In this document: positions 8,337-16,782 of the stretch, piece after piece
Layout of the letters: each line of letters starts with the position of its first letter
Position numbering within the stretch: the first letter of the stretch is position 1
NCBI GenBank assembly: GCA_020073585.1
Contig: JAIQEV010000014.1
Span: forward strand, 1-64,000
Source of the DNA: Terriglobia bacterium
GTDB taxonomy: Bacteria > Acidobacteriota > Terriglobia > Acidiferrales > UBA7541
Reading direction: 5' to 3'
Length of the DNA stretch: 64,000 bases
Notes under the pieces: model-generated
Told to the model about the DNA's origin: nothing
The model's database searches: none
Seen by the model: the letters and a program-made list of their open reading frames with translations, nothing else
Translations under genes and position numbers: made by a program

Positions 8337-9053
8337 TCAGGGCCGGGCGGGGGCGGCGCGCTGGTACGGAATCGGATCGGGGATCCCGGCTTCGGCAAAG
8401 GCCCGCAGCCGCAGCAGGCAACTGTCGCAACTGCCGCAGGCGGCATCGTCGCTCTGGTAGCACGACCAGGTTAGATGCAGCGGTGCGCCCAGGGCGATGC
8501 CCTGGCGGATAATCTCGTGCTTCTTCATGGTGATGACCGGCGTGACGATCTCGATGCGGCTCTCCGGGCGGGTGCCCACGCGCACCAGTTCCTGAAACGC
8601 ACGGTAGTACTCGGGCCGGCAATCCGGGTACCCGGAACTGTCCTCGGCCACCGCGCCGATGTAGACCGCGCCCGCACCGAGGGCCTCCGCCCAGCTCACG
8701 GCGATGGAGAGAAAATGGGCATTGCGAAAGGGCACGTAGGTGACGGGAATCGCGCTGCCCCCGGGCCCGGGGGCGCCCAGTTCGTTTTGCGGGACGGCGA
8801 TCGTGGCGTCGGTAAGCGCGGAGCCGCCGATGGCCCGGAAATAATCGAGTTGCACCACGAGCCGCTGGTGCACGCCGTAGAAATCGGCGATGGCCTCAAA
8901 GGAACGGCGCTCGCGCCTTTCGGTGCGCTGGCCGTAGCCGGCGTGGAGCAGCGCCACATGCTCCGAACCGTGGCGCGCGCGCGCCATGGCCGCGGTCACG
9001 CAGGAGTCCATTCCCCCGCTCAGCAGCACCACGGCCTTTCGATTGTCGCTCAC
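8337..9053 (-). CDS. queC: 7-cyano-7-deazaguanine (preQ0) synthase QueC
   Basis: Converts 7-carboxy-7-deazaguanine to preQ0 using ammonia and ATP, the step after QueE in queuosine/7-deazaguanine synthesis. The PP-loop ATP pyrophosphatase motif SGGMDSCVTAAMA is at residues 12-24, followed by YVPFRNAHFLSIA. The zinc-binding cysteine cluster is near the C-terminus (CYQSDDAACGSCDSCLLR). 238 residues, normal length. GTG start at 9053. It is downstream of queE by 81 bp and co-directional with queE and queD. No preQ1 riboswitch-like leader was seen. Confidence 0.93.
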   Translation of the reverse strand: MSDNRKAVVLLSGGMDSCVTAAMARARHGSEHVALLHAGYGQRTERRERRSFEAIADFYGVHQRLVVQLDYFRAIGGSALTDATIAVPQNELGAPGPGGSAIPVTYVPFRNAHFLSIAVSWAEALGAGAVYIGAVAEDSSGYPDCRPEYYRAFQELVRVGTRPESRIEIVTPVITMKKHEIIRQGIALGAPLHLTWSCYQSDDAACGSCDSCLLRLRAFAEAGIPDPIPYQRAAPARP

Positions 9054-9134
9054 GCTGCGCTCCTCGTTTCTATCCTGCTGGAACTGGGCAACCGCTGAAA
9101 AACACTCCCCCGCGCGGTTGCGCCGGCACCGCCT

Positions 9135-9830
9135 TTACACGCCCTTCGTCGCCGGGTCCCAGATGAACTTGTGCAATTGCAGTCCGAGGCGCACGGGCAG
9201 GCGGTCCTGCAGGATCCATTCGGTGAGGGTGCGCGCGCTCAGCCCGGGCCACTTCCCTGCCGGGTCTTCGGCCACCGGGGAAAAGAAAACCTCGTGCACG
9301 CGTTCCGCAAGGCGGTGCTGGCGGGTGAAGTCGCGGGCAAATTCGTAATCGCGGCGCGTGGCGATGACGAACTTCACCTCGTCGCGGTCCCCGAGCGCCT
9401 CCAGGTTTTGCGGGTCAAACGTGCCGGGCTCCCCGGAATCGGGGCACTTCACGTCCACGATGCGCGGAACCTGGCGCGGCAGCCGCCCGATGAAGCGCTC
9501 TCCGCTGGTCTCCACCAGGACCGTATAGCCGGCCGCGAGGAGTTGCTCCGCGAGCGGATAGACCTCCTCCTGAAGGAGCGGCTCGCCGCCGGTAATCTCC
9601 ACCAGCGGAATCCCCGGCGCAGCGCCCGCGGCGGCGGCCTTCCGTCCGGACAGCTCCTCGACGCGGCGCAGAACCTCTTCGACGCTCATCTTCGTGCCGC
9701 CGTGAAAGGCGTAGGCCGTGTCGCACCAGGTGCAGCGCAGGTTGCAGCCGGTGAGCCGCACGAAGATGCACAGGAGGCCGGCGCGCGTGCCCTCTCCCTG
9801 GATGGATGCGAAAATCTCGGTGATGACCAT
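9135..9830 (-). CDS. queE: 7-carboxy-7-deazaguanine synthase QueE (radical SAM)
   Basis: A radical S-adenosylmethionine enzyme that rearranges 6-carboxy-tetrahydropterin (QueD product) to 7-carboxy-7-deazaguanine. The cluster-binding CX3CX2C is CNLRCTWC, preceded by the family signature IQGEGTRAGLLCIFVRLTG and followed by ITGGEPLLQ. 231 residues, normal. ATG 9830. It lies five bases downstream of the 62-residue membrane protein gene and is co-transcribed with queD and queC. Confidence 0.93.
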   Translation of the reverse strand: MVITEIFASIQGEGTRAGLLCIFVRLTGCNLRCTWCDTAYAFHGGTKMSVEEVLRRVEELSGRKAAAAGAAPGIPLVEITGGEPLLQEEVYPLAEQLLAAGYTVLVETSGERFIGRLPRQVPRIVDVKCPDSGEPGTFDPQNLEALGDRDEVKFVIATRRDYEFARDFTRQHRLAERVHEVFFSPVAEDPAGKWPGLSARTLTEWILQDRLPVRLGLQLHKFIWDPATKGV

Positions 9831-9835
9831 GGAAA

Positions 9836-10024
9836 CTACTGCCCGGCGGACTTGGCGCTCTTCGCCGCCTTGTGCCGGATAAACCAGATCGCGCCCACGA
9901 AACCCGCCAGGGCCAGAACCAGGCGGAGATATCCGGGCGCGACGCCCAGATGCCGCAGGATGACGATGTAGCCGATCGCCACCAGGACGGGGGCCAGGAG
10001 AATGATGAAGATGGATTTGTTCAT
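9836..10024 (-). CDS. Small two-helix membrane protein between queE and queD
   Basis: 62 residues: two hydrophobic helices (about 5-25, IFIILLAPVLVAIGYIVIL; about 32-48, LRLVLALAGFVGAIWFI) joined by a short turn, ending in a Lys/Ala-rich cytoplasmic tail. Not a recognised family. It is tightly packed (18 bp after queD, 5 bp before queE), so it is very likely translated as part of this operon. Its link to deazaguanine synthesis is unknown. Confidence 0.65.
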   Translation of the reverse strand: MNKSIFIILLAPVLVAIGYIVILRHLGVAPGYLRLVLALAGFVGAIWFIRHKAAKSAKSAGQ

Positions 10025-10043
10025 AGAATGCCGCCGCGGCGCG

Positions 10044-10424
10044 TCAGGCTCCGGGCCGGTAGCGCGCCACGCTGGTGTCCGTCTCCCAGACGGTGATGTC
10101 GGTGATGCGTGCGCCGGCCGGCATCTGCGTGAGTTTGCCCGCTATTTCGTCGTAGAAATACTTGGCCATGTTTTCCGCCGAAGGATTCACGGTGCGAAAA
10201 GGCTCGAGGTCGTTGATAAATTGGTGGTCGAGCACGCGGATGACGTCGCGGATGGCGGCCTTGAGGTGCACGAAATCGATGAGCAGGCCGATGGAGTCCA
10301 GTTCCGGGCCTTCCACCGTGATGCGCACGCGATAGTTGTGGCCGTGCGGGTTCTCGCACTTGCCTTTGTAGCCGCGCAGGGCGTGCCCCGCGGAAAACGT
10401 CTCTTCCACGCTGACTTGAAACAT
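10044..10424 (-). CDS. queD: 6-carboxy-5,6,7,8-tetrahydropterin synthase QueD
   Basis: Converts dihydroneopterin triphosphate to 6-carboxy-tetrahydropterin, the first committed step of the queuosine pathway. A 6-pyruvoyl-tetrahydropterin synthase fold of 126 residues. Zinc ligands His14 (SAGHALRG), His27 and His29 (PHGHNYRV) and catalytic Cys23 (GKCENPHGH) are all present, as are the LDHQFIND and WETDTS motifs. ATG 10424 was chosen because the conserved N-terminus MFQVSVEETFSAGH begins there. First que gene of the cluster, 79 bp downstream of the helicase gene. Confidence 0.92.
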   Translation of the reverse strand: MFQVSVEETFSAGHALRGYKGKCENPHGHNYRVRITVEGPELDSIGLLIDFVHLKAAIRDVIRVLDHQFINDLEPFRTVNPSAENMAKYFYDEIAGKLTQMPAGARITDITVWETDTSVARYRPGA

Positions 10425-10503
10425 AGTGCTCCGGGAATCGCGCCTCGTCTCGAACCCCAGCCCATCGTGCGGGCCGCCTCGGGCGCCCGCTTCCGCCACT
10501 ATT

Positions 10504-12585
10504 TCAATTCGATGCTTCCTTGTCGAGAAACCCGGCAACGTCCGCCAGGTCCCGCGCCATACCGTACTTCGGCAGCGATTCCATGAAAATTTTACCATAG
10601 CGCATGCGTTCGATGCGGGTATCCAGCAGGGCCAGGATGCCGCGGTCGGTTTTGGCGCGGATGAGCCGGCCGAAGCCCTGTTTGAGCGCCAGGACGGCCT
10701 GCGGCACCTGATATTCCGAGAAGGCGTCGCGGCCGTCCTCCTTGAGGGAGTTGACGCGGGCGGCCACGATCGGGTCGGATGGCACCGCGAAGGGCAGGCG
10801 GTCCACGATGACGCAGGAGAGCTGCTCGCCGGGAACGTCCACGCCCTGCCAGAAGCTCGAGGTGGCGAAGAGCACGGCATGGGGCGTGGTGCGGAAGCGC
10901 TCAAGCAGCGCGCTGCGCGGCGCGGTGCCCTGCAGCAGCAGCGGGAAGGCGACGCGCGAGCGCACGCGCTCGTAGACGTCGTTCATCTGCGCATAGCTGG
11001 TGAAGAGGCAGAAGGCGCGGCCGCGGCTGCGCTCCAGCAAGGCCACGATTTCGTTCGCGGCTTTCGCGGGAAACGCCGCGTCGCGCACGTCGGGCATGGC
11101 CCGCGGGAGATAAAACAGGGCCTGGGCGGCGTAATCGAACTCCGGGGGGAGGGCGCGCTCCTTGGCGTGGTCCAGGCCCAGGCGGTGGCGCATGAATTCG
11201 AAGCGGCCGCCGACGGTGAGCGTGGCCGAGGTGAGGATCACGGTGTCGAAGGCTTCGAAGAGGCGCTCGCGCAGAATCTGGCTGACGTCAATGGGCGTGG
11301 CCGCGAGGAACACGCCCTTGCTGCGGCGCTCGTACCAGTAGACGAAATTGCGCTCATTGGATTCGAAGAGGAAGGCCAGCTCCTGGCGCAGCTCGAAGCT
11401 GCGGCGGGCGAGGCGGATGAGCTCTTCGGGCTTCTGCGGCACGGCGGCCAGCTCGGTCTCCAGGGATTTGAGGGCGGCCACCAGGGCATCGTAGAACTCG
11501 CGGTGCTGCTCGAGAAACGATTCGCGCTCGCCGCGGCTGAACGGGAAGCGGCCTTCGCGCGGCGGAAAGGATTCGAAGAAGGCCCGCGCGCGTTCGCGAA
11601 TGCGCTGGGTGCGGCGCAGCAGCGCGGCGGAGCCCAGCTTGGAGAGGCGCAGGGCGTGGTCCACGTCGCGGGCCAGCTCTTCGAAGCGGAAATTGGAGAT
11701 CTGCCGGCCGAAATAGTCGCTGGCCACGTCCTCGATCTCATGCGCCTCGTCGAAAACCACGGCGGAGTATTCCGGGAGGATGCTCCCGAAATCGTCCTGC
11801 TTGAGGGCCAGGTCGGCGAAGAAGAGATGGTGATTCACGATGATGAGGTCGGCTTCGCGGGCGCGCTGGTGCATGGCGGTGAGAAAGCACTGCTGGAAAT
11901 CGGGGCATTTCTGGCCGGTGCAGGTGTCCCGCCGGGCGTCCAGGCGGCCCCAGAGGTCGGAATCGTCGGCCAGGAAATTGAGCTCCGCGCGGTCGCCGGT
12001 TTCGGTGACCTGGGCCCAGTCGCGGATCTGCCGGTAGGCGTCCATCTCCTCCAGGCCCTTGAGCATGGGCTGGTCGGCCATCTGGTGCAGCTTCTGCTTG
12101 CAGAGAAAATTGCTGCGGCCCTTCATCACCGCGACTTTCAGCTCGGGGGCGAAGTGCTTCTGCAGGAAGGGCACGTCCTTCTGATAGAGCTGCTCCTGGA
12201 GCGACTTGGTGGCCGTGGAGATCACCACGCGGCGGCCGCTCATCAGCGCGGGAACCAGATAGGCGAGCGTTTTGCCCGTGCCCGTGCCGGCCTCCACGAT
12301 AGCGTGTTGATGCGCGGTGAACGCGCTGTGCACCAGCTCGGCCATCTCCAGTTGTGCGGGGCGGTGCTCGTAGCCCTGGGGCATGGCCTTTTCCAGCAGG
12401 CCGCCGGGACCGAAGATCTCGGCCATGGCCGGGGCCTCCACGGAGGAGGCTTCCTGTCGGACGGGCGCGGCGGCTTCCTCTTCCAACGGGGCGTAGTGCC
12501 GCTCGGGGAAGGGCGCGCTATCCGGTTGCGGCACGGATGCAGCGGCGGCGGCTTTCTTGGAGACACGTTTCGACAGAGCGCTCAC
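10504..12585 (-). CDS. dinG: ATP-dependent DNA helicase, DinG/XPD family
   Basis: A superfamily 2 5'-3' helicase with an iron-sulfur cluster, likely acting in DNA repair. Walker A is at 98-106 (EAGTGTGKT), a DEAH box (VFDEAHEIEDVASDYFG) follows, and four cysteines (FLCKQKLH, then CTGQKCPDFQQC) match the XPD-type cluster site. Motifs near the end include SFWQGVDVPGE and QGFGRLIRAKTDRG. 693 residues from GTG 12585. The first ~53 are Ala/Pro-rich and unlike the family, and ATG at 12426 with GGAGG upstream is a credible alternative start. Confidence 0.9.
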   Translation of the reverse strand: MSALSKRVSKKAAAAASVPQPDSAPFPERHYAPLEEEAAAPVRQEASSVEAPAMAEIFGPGGLLEKAMPQGYEHRPAQLEMAELVHSAFTAHQHAIVEAGTGTGKTLAYLVPALMSGRRVVISTATKSLQEQLYQKDVPFLQKHFAPELKVAVMKGRSNFLCKQKLHQMADQPMLKGLEEMDAYRQIRDWAQVTETGDRAELNFLADDSDLWGRLDARRDTCTGQKCPDFQQCFLTAMHQRAREADLIIVNHHLFFADLALKQDDFGSILPEYSAVVFDEAHEIEDVASDYFGRQISNFRFEELARDVDHALRLSKLGSAALLRRTQRIRERARAFFESFPPREGRFPFSRGERESFLEQHREFYDALVAALKSLETELAAVPQKPEELIRLARRSFELRQELAFLFESNERNFVYWYERRSKGVFLAATPIDVSQILRERLFEAFDTVILTSATLTVGGRFEFMRHRLGLDHAKERALPPEFDYAAQALFYLPRAMPDVRDAAFPAKAANEIVALLERSRGRAFCLFTSYAQMNDVYERVRSRVAFPLLLQGTAPRSALLERFRTTPHAVLFATSSFWQGVDVPGEQLSCVIVDRLPFAVPSDPIVAARVNSLKEDGRDAFSEYQVPQAVLALKQGFGRLIRAKTDRGILALLDTRIERMRYGKIFMESLPKYGMARDLADVAGFLDKEASN

Positions 12586-12883
12586 TCCTGGCTGAATCCA
12601 ACACTGGCAGCAAAGGCGTTACGATAGCACACTCGGAAATCCCGCGCGCGACGCCGGAGCTGATCGCCAGGAAGGTGCGCAACGCCAGCACCCTGCGTCA
12701 GGAAGGCAACTTCGGGCCGGAGAGGGTTCTCTCCGGCCTTTTTTCTGTGTAACGTTTATCAGTTGCACATGCACGCTTGTTCAAACTAGCGCATGCCATC
12801 GGAGTGCGGATAGAGTAGTCTCGAAATGTGAAATAGCCCGAGTTTGGCCTGACTGGGACGCACTCTTCGATATGGGGTGACGC
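12586..12883 (+). other. Intergenic stretch holding an orphan terminator and a possible small RNA
   Basis: About 300 bases between the divergent helicase and DUF4382 genes. The first ~130 bases of plus strand could fold (GACGC near 12650 with GCGTC near 12697, enclosing GGTGC/GCACC) and end at a strong terminator (12715-12744), yet no protein gene reads into it. The second half (12745-12883) should hold the DUF4382 gene promoter; no clear -35/-10 was found. A TACGAT near 12621 resembles a -10 box. Confidence 0.35.
12715..12744 (+). terminator. Orphan rho-independent terminator
   Basis: The stem GGCCGGAGA (12715-12723) pairs with TCTCCGGCC (12730-12738) around a six-base loop and is followed by TTTTTT. 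No plus-strand gene lies immediately upstream, so it either ends a small RNA or stops antisense transcription. Confidence 0.85.
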
Positions 12884-14154
12884 ATGAAGCGGAACTTTCT
12901 CTACCAGTTTGTGCTGCTCACGGCGGCGCTGGCTCTGAGCTCCTGTAGCGGCTACTGGTACAATCCCGGCGGTGGCACCGGAGGCGGCGGCACGCCGCCT
13001 CCCCCGCCCACGGCGACTCTGAACCTGACGCTGCAGGATGCGCCGCCGGCCAATACCTCGATCCTTTCGTTCAAGCTTGCCATCACCGGCGTGACGCTCA
13101 CCCCCACGGCCGGCGCCGCGGTGAATCTCACGCCCAGCCCCAGTCCTTATGTGGTGGAGCTGACGCGGCTGGCGAGCGACTCCGCATTCCTCGGGAGCTT
13201 CACGGTGCCAGCGGGAAGCTACAGCAGCATCACCGTGGCGGTGGCCAATCCGGACATCACCTTTGTCAATCAGACCGCGGGAACGGTGAGCGGCTGCCTA
13301 ACCAACAGCGTGTGTGAAATTACGCCATCCGCGGCGGGCAATCTTACCGTCTCCACCGCTCCCTTCCCGCTGACGCTGAGCGCCAGCGGCCAGAGCGGCC
13401 TGGCGCTGGACTTCCACCTGAACAACGCGCTGACCGCCACCAACGGCAACCTGGGCGTGGACTTTACCGCCGCGGGCGTCCTCACCGCGGCCACCCTGCC
13501 GCGCACCGGCACGCCCACCGGCACTCTCGATCTGCTCGAGGATTTCACGGGCACGGTCACGGCCGTCAGTGCCAGCAGCATCACCGTGCAGTCCGGGACC
13601 CGCGGCACGCTCACCGGCGCGCTCAACTCCAGCACCGTCTATCGCGATCCGTTGGGCACCTGCCCGGCGCTCGACTCAGCGCCGTCGCGGGAAATATTGT
13701 CCTGGTCACCATAAGTGCGACCCCGGCCTTTCAGGTGGATACGGACGGGCTGACGGTGCCGCCCGCCCCGCTGAGCCTCTTTCAGGGCGGCACGGACACC
13801 AGCGTGCTCTTCAACGGGCAGACGGTGATGGTGCGGGTAACCGCGGCGGCCGGCAGCAGCGGCGCGGGAAATCTTACGGCCACGGCGGACCGCGTCTTGC
13901 TGCGCTACACGCGCACCACGGCCGCCGTAACCGGAGCGGTGGTCTCGCCCTACTTCTATCTGGACGCCACGACGCTCCCGCCGTACTTCGGCATCCTGGG
14001 CACGGCGCAGGTGCAGGTTTTCCCGAACGTCACCAACTATGACGGCGTGAGCGATGTCACCGGCCTGGCTCCCGGCGACAGTGTCTCCGTCCGTGCGCTG
14101 TACATCAAGAGTGCCGCGCCACCCTTCTTCGCGGCCAAGGTCCGCAAACACTAA
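12884..14154 (+). pseudogene. DUF4382 lipoprotein gene interrupted by a one-base frameshift
   Basis: A lipoprotein signal with lipobox LSSC (Cys21) is followed by a Gly/Pro linker and a DUF4382 domain (LNLTLQDAPPANTSILSFKL, VPAGSYSSITVAVANPDITF), then a DUF5666-like beta domain (FTGTVTAVSASSITVQSG). The first frame stops at 13714, but the same domain continues uninterrupted in another frame from about 13672 (AGNIVLVTISATPAFQV) to the stop at 14152-14154. One base appears to be missing around CTCGACTCAGC (13670-13680). With it restored the product would be about 423 residues. Either a young pseudogene or a sequence error; no slippery site for programmed frameshifting was seen. ATG 12884 has GGGGTGA upstream. 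Confidence 0.75.
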
Positions 14155-14181
14155 CGCGACTTTACTCCGCCTCCGCAAGCG

Positions 14182-14225
14182 AAACGGGCCACGCCGGCAA
14201 GCCGGAACGGCCCGTTTGCTTTTTC
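14182..14225 (+). terminator. Terminator of the DUF4382 gene
   Basis: AAACGGGCC (14182-14190) pairs with GGCCCGTTT (14209-14217), with a nested CCGGC/GCCGG hairpin, followed by GCTTTTTC. It lies 27 bases after the stop of the DUF4382 second frame, which supports that frame being the real 3' end. Confidence 0.8.
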
Positions 14226-14251
14226 TGGCGCCACAATGGCGCCGGCAACCG

Positions 14252-15904
14252 CTACGCCGCCGTGGGCGCGGCACCCGCAGGACGTGCGCTCTCGAACTGC
14301 CTGTAGATGACCAGGGAGATTGCGCCCAGCCCCCAGAGCAGTACCGCCAGCCTCAGCAGGCCGCCGAAGAAAGGCACGATGCCGGCCACCTTCAAGAGCG
14401 TCAGCCCCAAAGCCATGCGGGCAATCAGCGCCCAGGTGTCGCCCGCGGGGCCGAGCAGCCACTTGCCCACGACGGCGCCGACCACGATCTGCGAGCAATA
14501 GATCGCGACTCCCCACAGGATCATCGCCGCCACGCCGACGGGGATGCCCACGATCGTGACGCAAGCCAGAACGGCCGCGACGGGGATGCCGCACAGCACC
14601 AGAATCCCCAGGCCCAGCGACACGCCATAATGATCCGCGGACTCCACGGTCTCCCGCGCGAAGCGCGGCAAAAGCAGGAAGAGCACCAGACCGAACAGCA
14701 GAGTGGCCGCGAGCCAGATGCCTCTCCAGATGAAATGCCCGGCGTGCCGGGCCCGGCCCTCTCTCTCGACTTTGTGAAACTCCACGGGCGAAGCCAGCTT
14801 GGCCTGCGAAGAAACTTCCGGCGCCCGTTCTCCGGCGAAGTACGCCCGGCCCTGAATCTGCGCCGTGGGCCCCACGCTCAGATCGGCCCCGCGCATCTTC
14901 AGATTGCCGCCAACGGAGCCGGTGAGCACGGTGCGGCCCACCATGGCGAAAACGTCGCGGGCGATCTTGCCATCCAGCGAAGCGCTGCCGCTACACATGG
15001 TCAAGCCGCCGCCGATCCTGGCGCTCGAATCCAGATCCAGGACCTCCGTGGCGGAAGTGACGTTGCGGCCGACGCTTCCGCTGAGCGTGAGCGTGTTGGT
15101 GGCCACGCGGACATTTCCGTCCACCTGCCCGGTGATGCGAATCGTGCGCACAAAGGCGATGACGTCGCCGGTGACGTGGCCGCCTACGTCCAGCCCTTCG
15201 CCGAACACCACCAGATCGCCGTCCACCGTGCCGTCTATGCGCGCGCGCCCCGCGGCGACGTACAGGTCGTTCTTGATCACTTCGTCCTTGCCCAGCGTGT
15301 AGCTCTGTTCGTGGCGGAGCTCCGCCGCGCCGGCGGGAGCCGGGAAGAGCGCCGCCGCGCACACCCCGCCCAGGATCACCGCCAGCGTCGAGCTGCGGCG
15401 CATCCAGCGGCGCACGCAGAGCAGGCCGGTTCCGGCCACGATCACAAGCGCGAGCGTTTCAAACAGTGAGAACATGGATTGCCATCCTTTCCAGAAAGCG
15501 CCCTGAAAGACCAGCAGCCCGAGCAGGTTGGTGCCGCCGAATCCCGCCTGATCGAGCTGCGTGAGCCAGGGCTCGATATAGCCGCTATAAAATGCGTAAG
15601 CGCCCGTGGCGGCCAAGCCAAAGACCGCCCCCCAGAGCCACTGCATGGAGCGAGGGCTCCGGCCGGGAGCCGCCACCAGGCGCGCCGGGAGCGGCTCGTC
15701 GTCCTCGACCATGGAGCGAGTCAGCAGGCGCGATTCGCGTTCCAGCGCGCGCAGCAGCGTGCGGCAGCCGGCGCACTCCTCGCTGTGCGCGGAGACCTGG
15801 CGCGCCCGCGCGGGCTCCAGTTGCCCTTCGAGGTAGAGCAGGCCGCTCATTTCGTCCAGATGGTCAGCCATCCGCTCGCCGCGCGGTTCTTCGCGCCGGT
15901 TCAT
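14252..15904 (-). CDS. Anti-sigma zinc-finger protein fused to bactofilin-like polymer and membrane domain
   Basis: 550 residues. The N-terminus has a zf-HC2 zinc finger (His40, Cys44, Cys47: HSEECAGC), consistent with being the anti-sigma factor of the overlapping upstream ECF gene. Two or three transmembrane helices follow (about 90-110, 143-163, 172-190). The centre (about 200-335) has beta-solenoid repeats like bactofilin (ARIDGTVDGDLVVFGEGLD, VGGHVTGDVIAF, ITGQVDGNVRVA, GSVGRNVTSA). The C-terminal third has four or five hydrophobic helices (LLFGLVLFLLLPRF, LGLGILVLCGIPVAAVLAC, MILWGVAIYCSQIVVGAVVG). The solenoid probably faces the periplasm and may sense or shape the envelope (inference). 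Start ATG overlaps the sigma stop by four bases. Confidence 0.75.
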   Translation of the reverse strand: MNRREEPRGERMADHLDEMSGLLYLEGQLEPARARQVSAHSEECAGCRTLLRALERESRLLTRSMVEDDEPLPARLVAAPGRSPRSMQWLWGAVFGLAATGAYAFYSGYIEPWLTQLDQAGFGGTNLLGLLVFQGAFWKGWQSMFSLFETLALVIVAGTGLLCVRRWMRRSSTLAVILGGVCAAALFPAPAGAAELRHEQSYTLGKDEVIKNDLYVAAGRARIDGTVDGDLVVFGEGLDVGGHVTGDVIAFVRTIRITGQVDGNVRVATNTLTLSGSVGRNVTSATEVLDLDSSARIGGGLTMCSGSASLDGKIARDVFAMVGRTVLTGSVGGNLKMRGADLSVGPTAQIQGRAYFAGERAPEVSSQAKLASPVEFHKVEREGRARHAGHFIWRGIWLAATLLFGLVLFLLLPRFARETVESADHYGVSLGLGILVLCGIPVAAVLACVTIVGIPVGVAAMILWGVAIYCSQIVVGAVVGKWLLGPAGDTWALIARMALGLTLLKVAGIVPFFGGLLRLAVLLWGLGAISLVIYRQFESARPAGAAPTAA

Positions 15905-16509
15905 GGATTCCCTCCCGCCGCCGCGGCACTGGCTTGCCCCAGCGCCTGGCGCAGTTCGTGGCGGGCGCGCAGCAGGACCACGCCGACAAACGCGCGGCGC
16001 ACGCCCAGCGCATCCGCAATTTCGTCATAGCTCATATCCGAGTAGTAGCGCAGGACCAGGGCCATGCGCGCGCGGGGAGCGAGCTGGTCCAGGGCCCGGC
16101 GCACCTCCTGGCCGGTGCGCTGCTCGATCAGGCGCTCGAGCTGGCTGGGATCGGGGTGCTCCAGCGGCAAAGCGCTGGCGTCTTCGGTCTCTTTGTCCTG
16201 GCGGCCCTTGCGCCGGCGCAGCAGGTCCCAGCAGTGATTGGCGGCCACCTTGTACAGCCAGGCGGAGAACGACCGGCCGGGGTCGTACTGGCCGAGCTTG
16301 CCGCGAATCTTCAGAAAAATCTCCATGGTGGCGTCTTCGGCGTCTTCCCGGGTCGGCAGCGCGCGCCGGCAGAAGCGGAAGATCGCGGGCGCGTACTCCT
16401 GATAGAGCTCCCCCCAGGCCTCGGCATTGCCGGCCTGGGCCCCGGCGATGGCTTCCGCGGGTTCCGTTTTACCCGGCGCGCTCATACGACCTGGTTTCGA
16501 AGCATCCAT
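15901..16509 (-). CDS. ECF RNA polymerase sigma factor
   Basis: 202 residues with region 2 (about 35-105: LYQEYAPAIFRFCRRAL, DAEDATMEIFLKIRGKL, FSAWLYKVAANHCWDLLRRR) and region 4 (about 138-190: LAPRARMALVLRYYSDMSY, EIADALGVRRAFVGVVLLRA). It is distinct in sequence from the sigma factor at the left end. ATG 16509 or 16485 are possible starts. The stop overlaps the start of the anti-sigma/bactofilin gene (ATGA), the usual coupled layout. Confidence 0.9.
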   Translation of the reverse strand: MDASKPGRMSAPGKTEPAEAIAGAQAGNAEAWGELYQEYAPAIFRFCRRALPTREDAEDATMEIFLKIRGKLGQYDPGRSFSAWLYKVAANHCWDLLRRRKGRQDKETEDASALPLEHPDPSQLERLIEQRTGQEVRRALDQLAPRARMALVLRYYSDMSYDEIADALGVRRAFVGVVLLRARHELRQALGQASAAAAGGNP

Positions 16510-16623
16510 AGCCTAATACGCAGGAGGGGACCGGAAAATTTCACTTGGTGGGATTGTCGCCAGTGGCGATCGGCCACCAAGCAGCACTGTAGCAGAAATC
16601 CGGAGTCCTGAAGCCGTTGTAGC

Positions 16624-16641
16624 GCCGGGCTTCAGCCCGGC
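16624..16641. repeat. REP-like palindrome (GCCGGGCT/AGCCCGGC)
   Basis: An eight-base-pair inverted repeat with a two-base loop in the convergence region before the second sigma operon. It has no T-tract, so it is not a typical terminator; it resembles dispersed extragenic palindromes seen in GC-rich genomes. Confidence 0.4.
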
Positions 16642-16716
16642 ATCTTTCTGAGGCGCTGGCTTACTGCGCTGAAGATACCACCCTTAAGGCTGGCGACCAC
16701 GTCCCTCCCCCGCCCC

Positions 16717-16754
16717 AAAAAACCAGCGGCCCCGGCCGAAGCCGGAGCCGCTGG
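16717..16754 (-). terminator. Terminator of TonB-dependent receptor 1
   Basis: On the minus strand CCAGCGGC (16754-16747) pairs with GCCGCTGG (16730-16723) and is followed by TTTTTT. It begins 29 bases after the receptor stop. Confidence 0.85.
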
Positions 16755-16782
16755 CAACTGCCTCTGCGGAGGCGGTAAAGGG

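Noticed and set aside
12650..12720. SRP-RNA-like GTCAGGAAGG segment before the orphan terminator
   Set aside because: The conserved CCGGAAGG-AGCAG core is not present, so it is not a signal-recognition-particle RNA.
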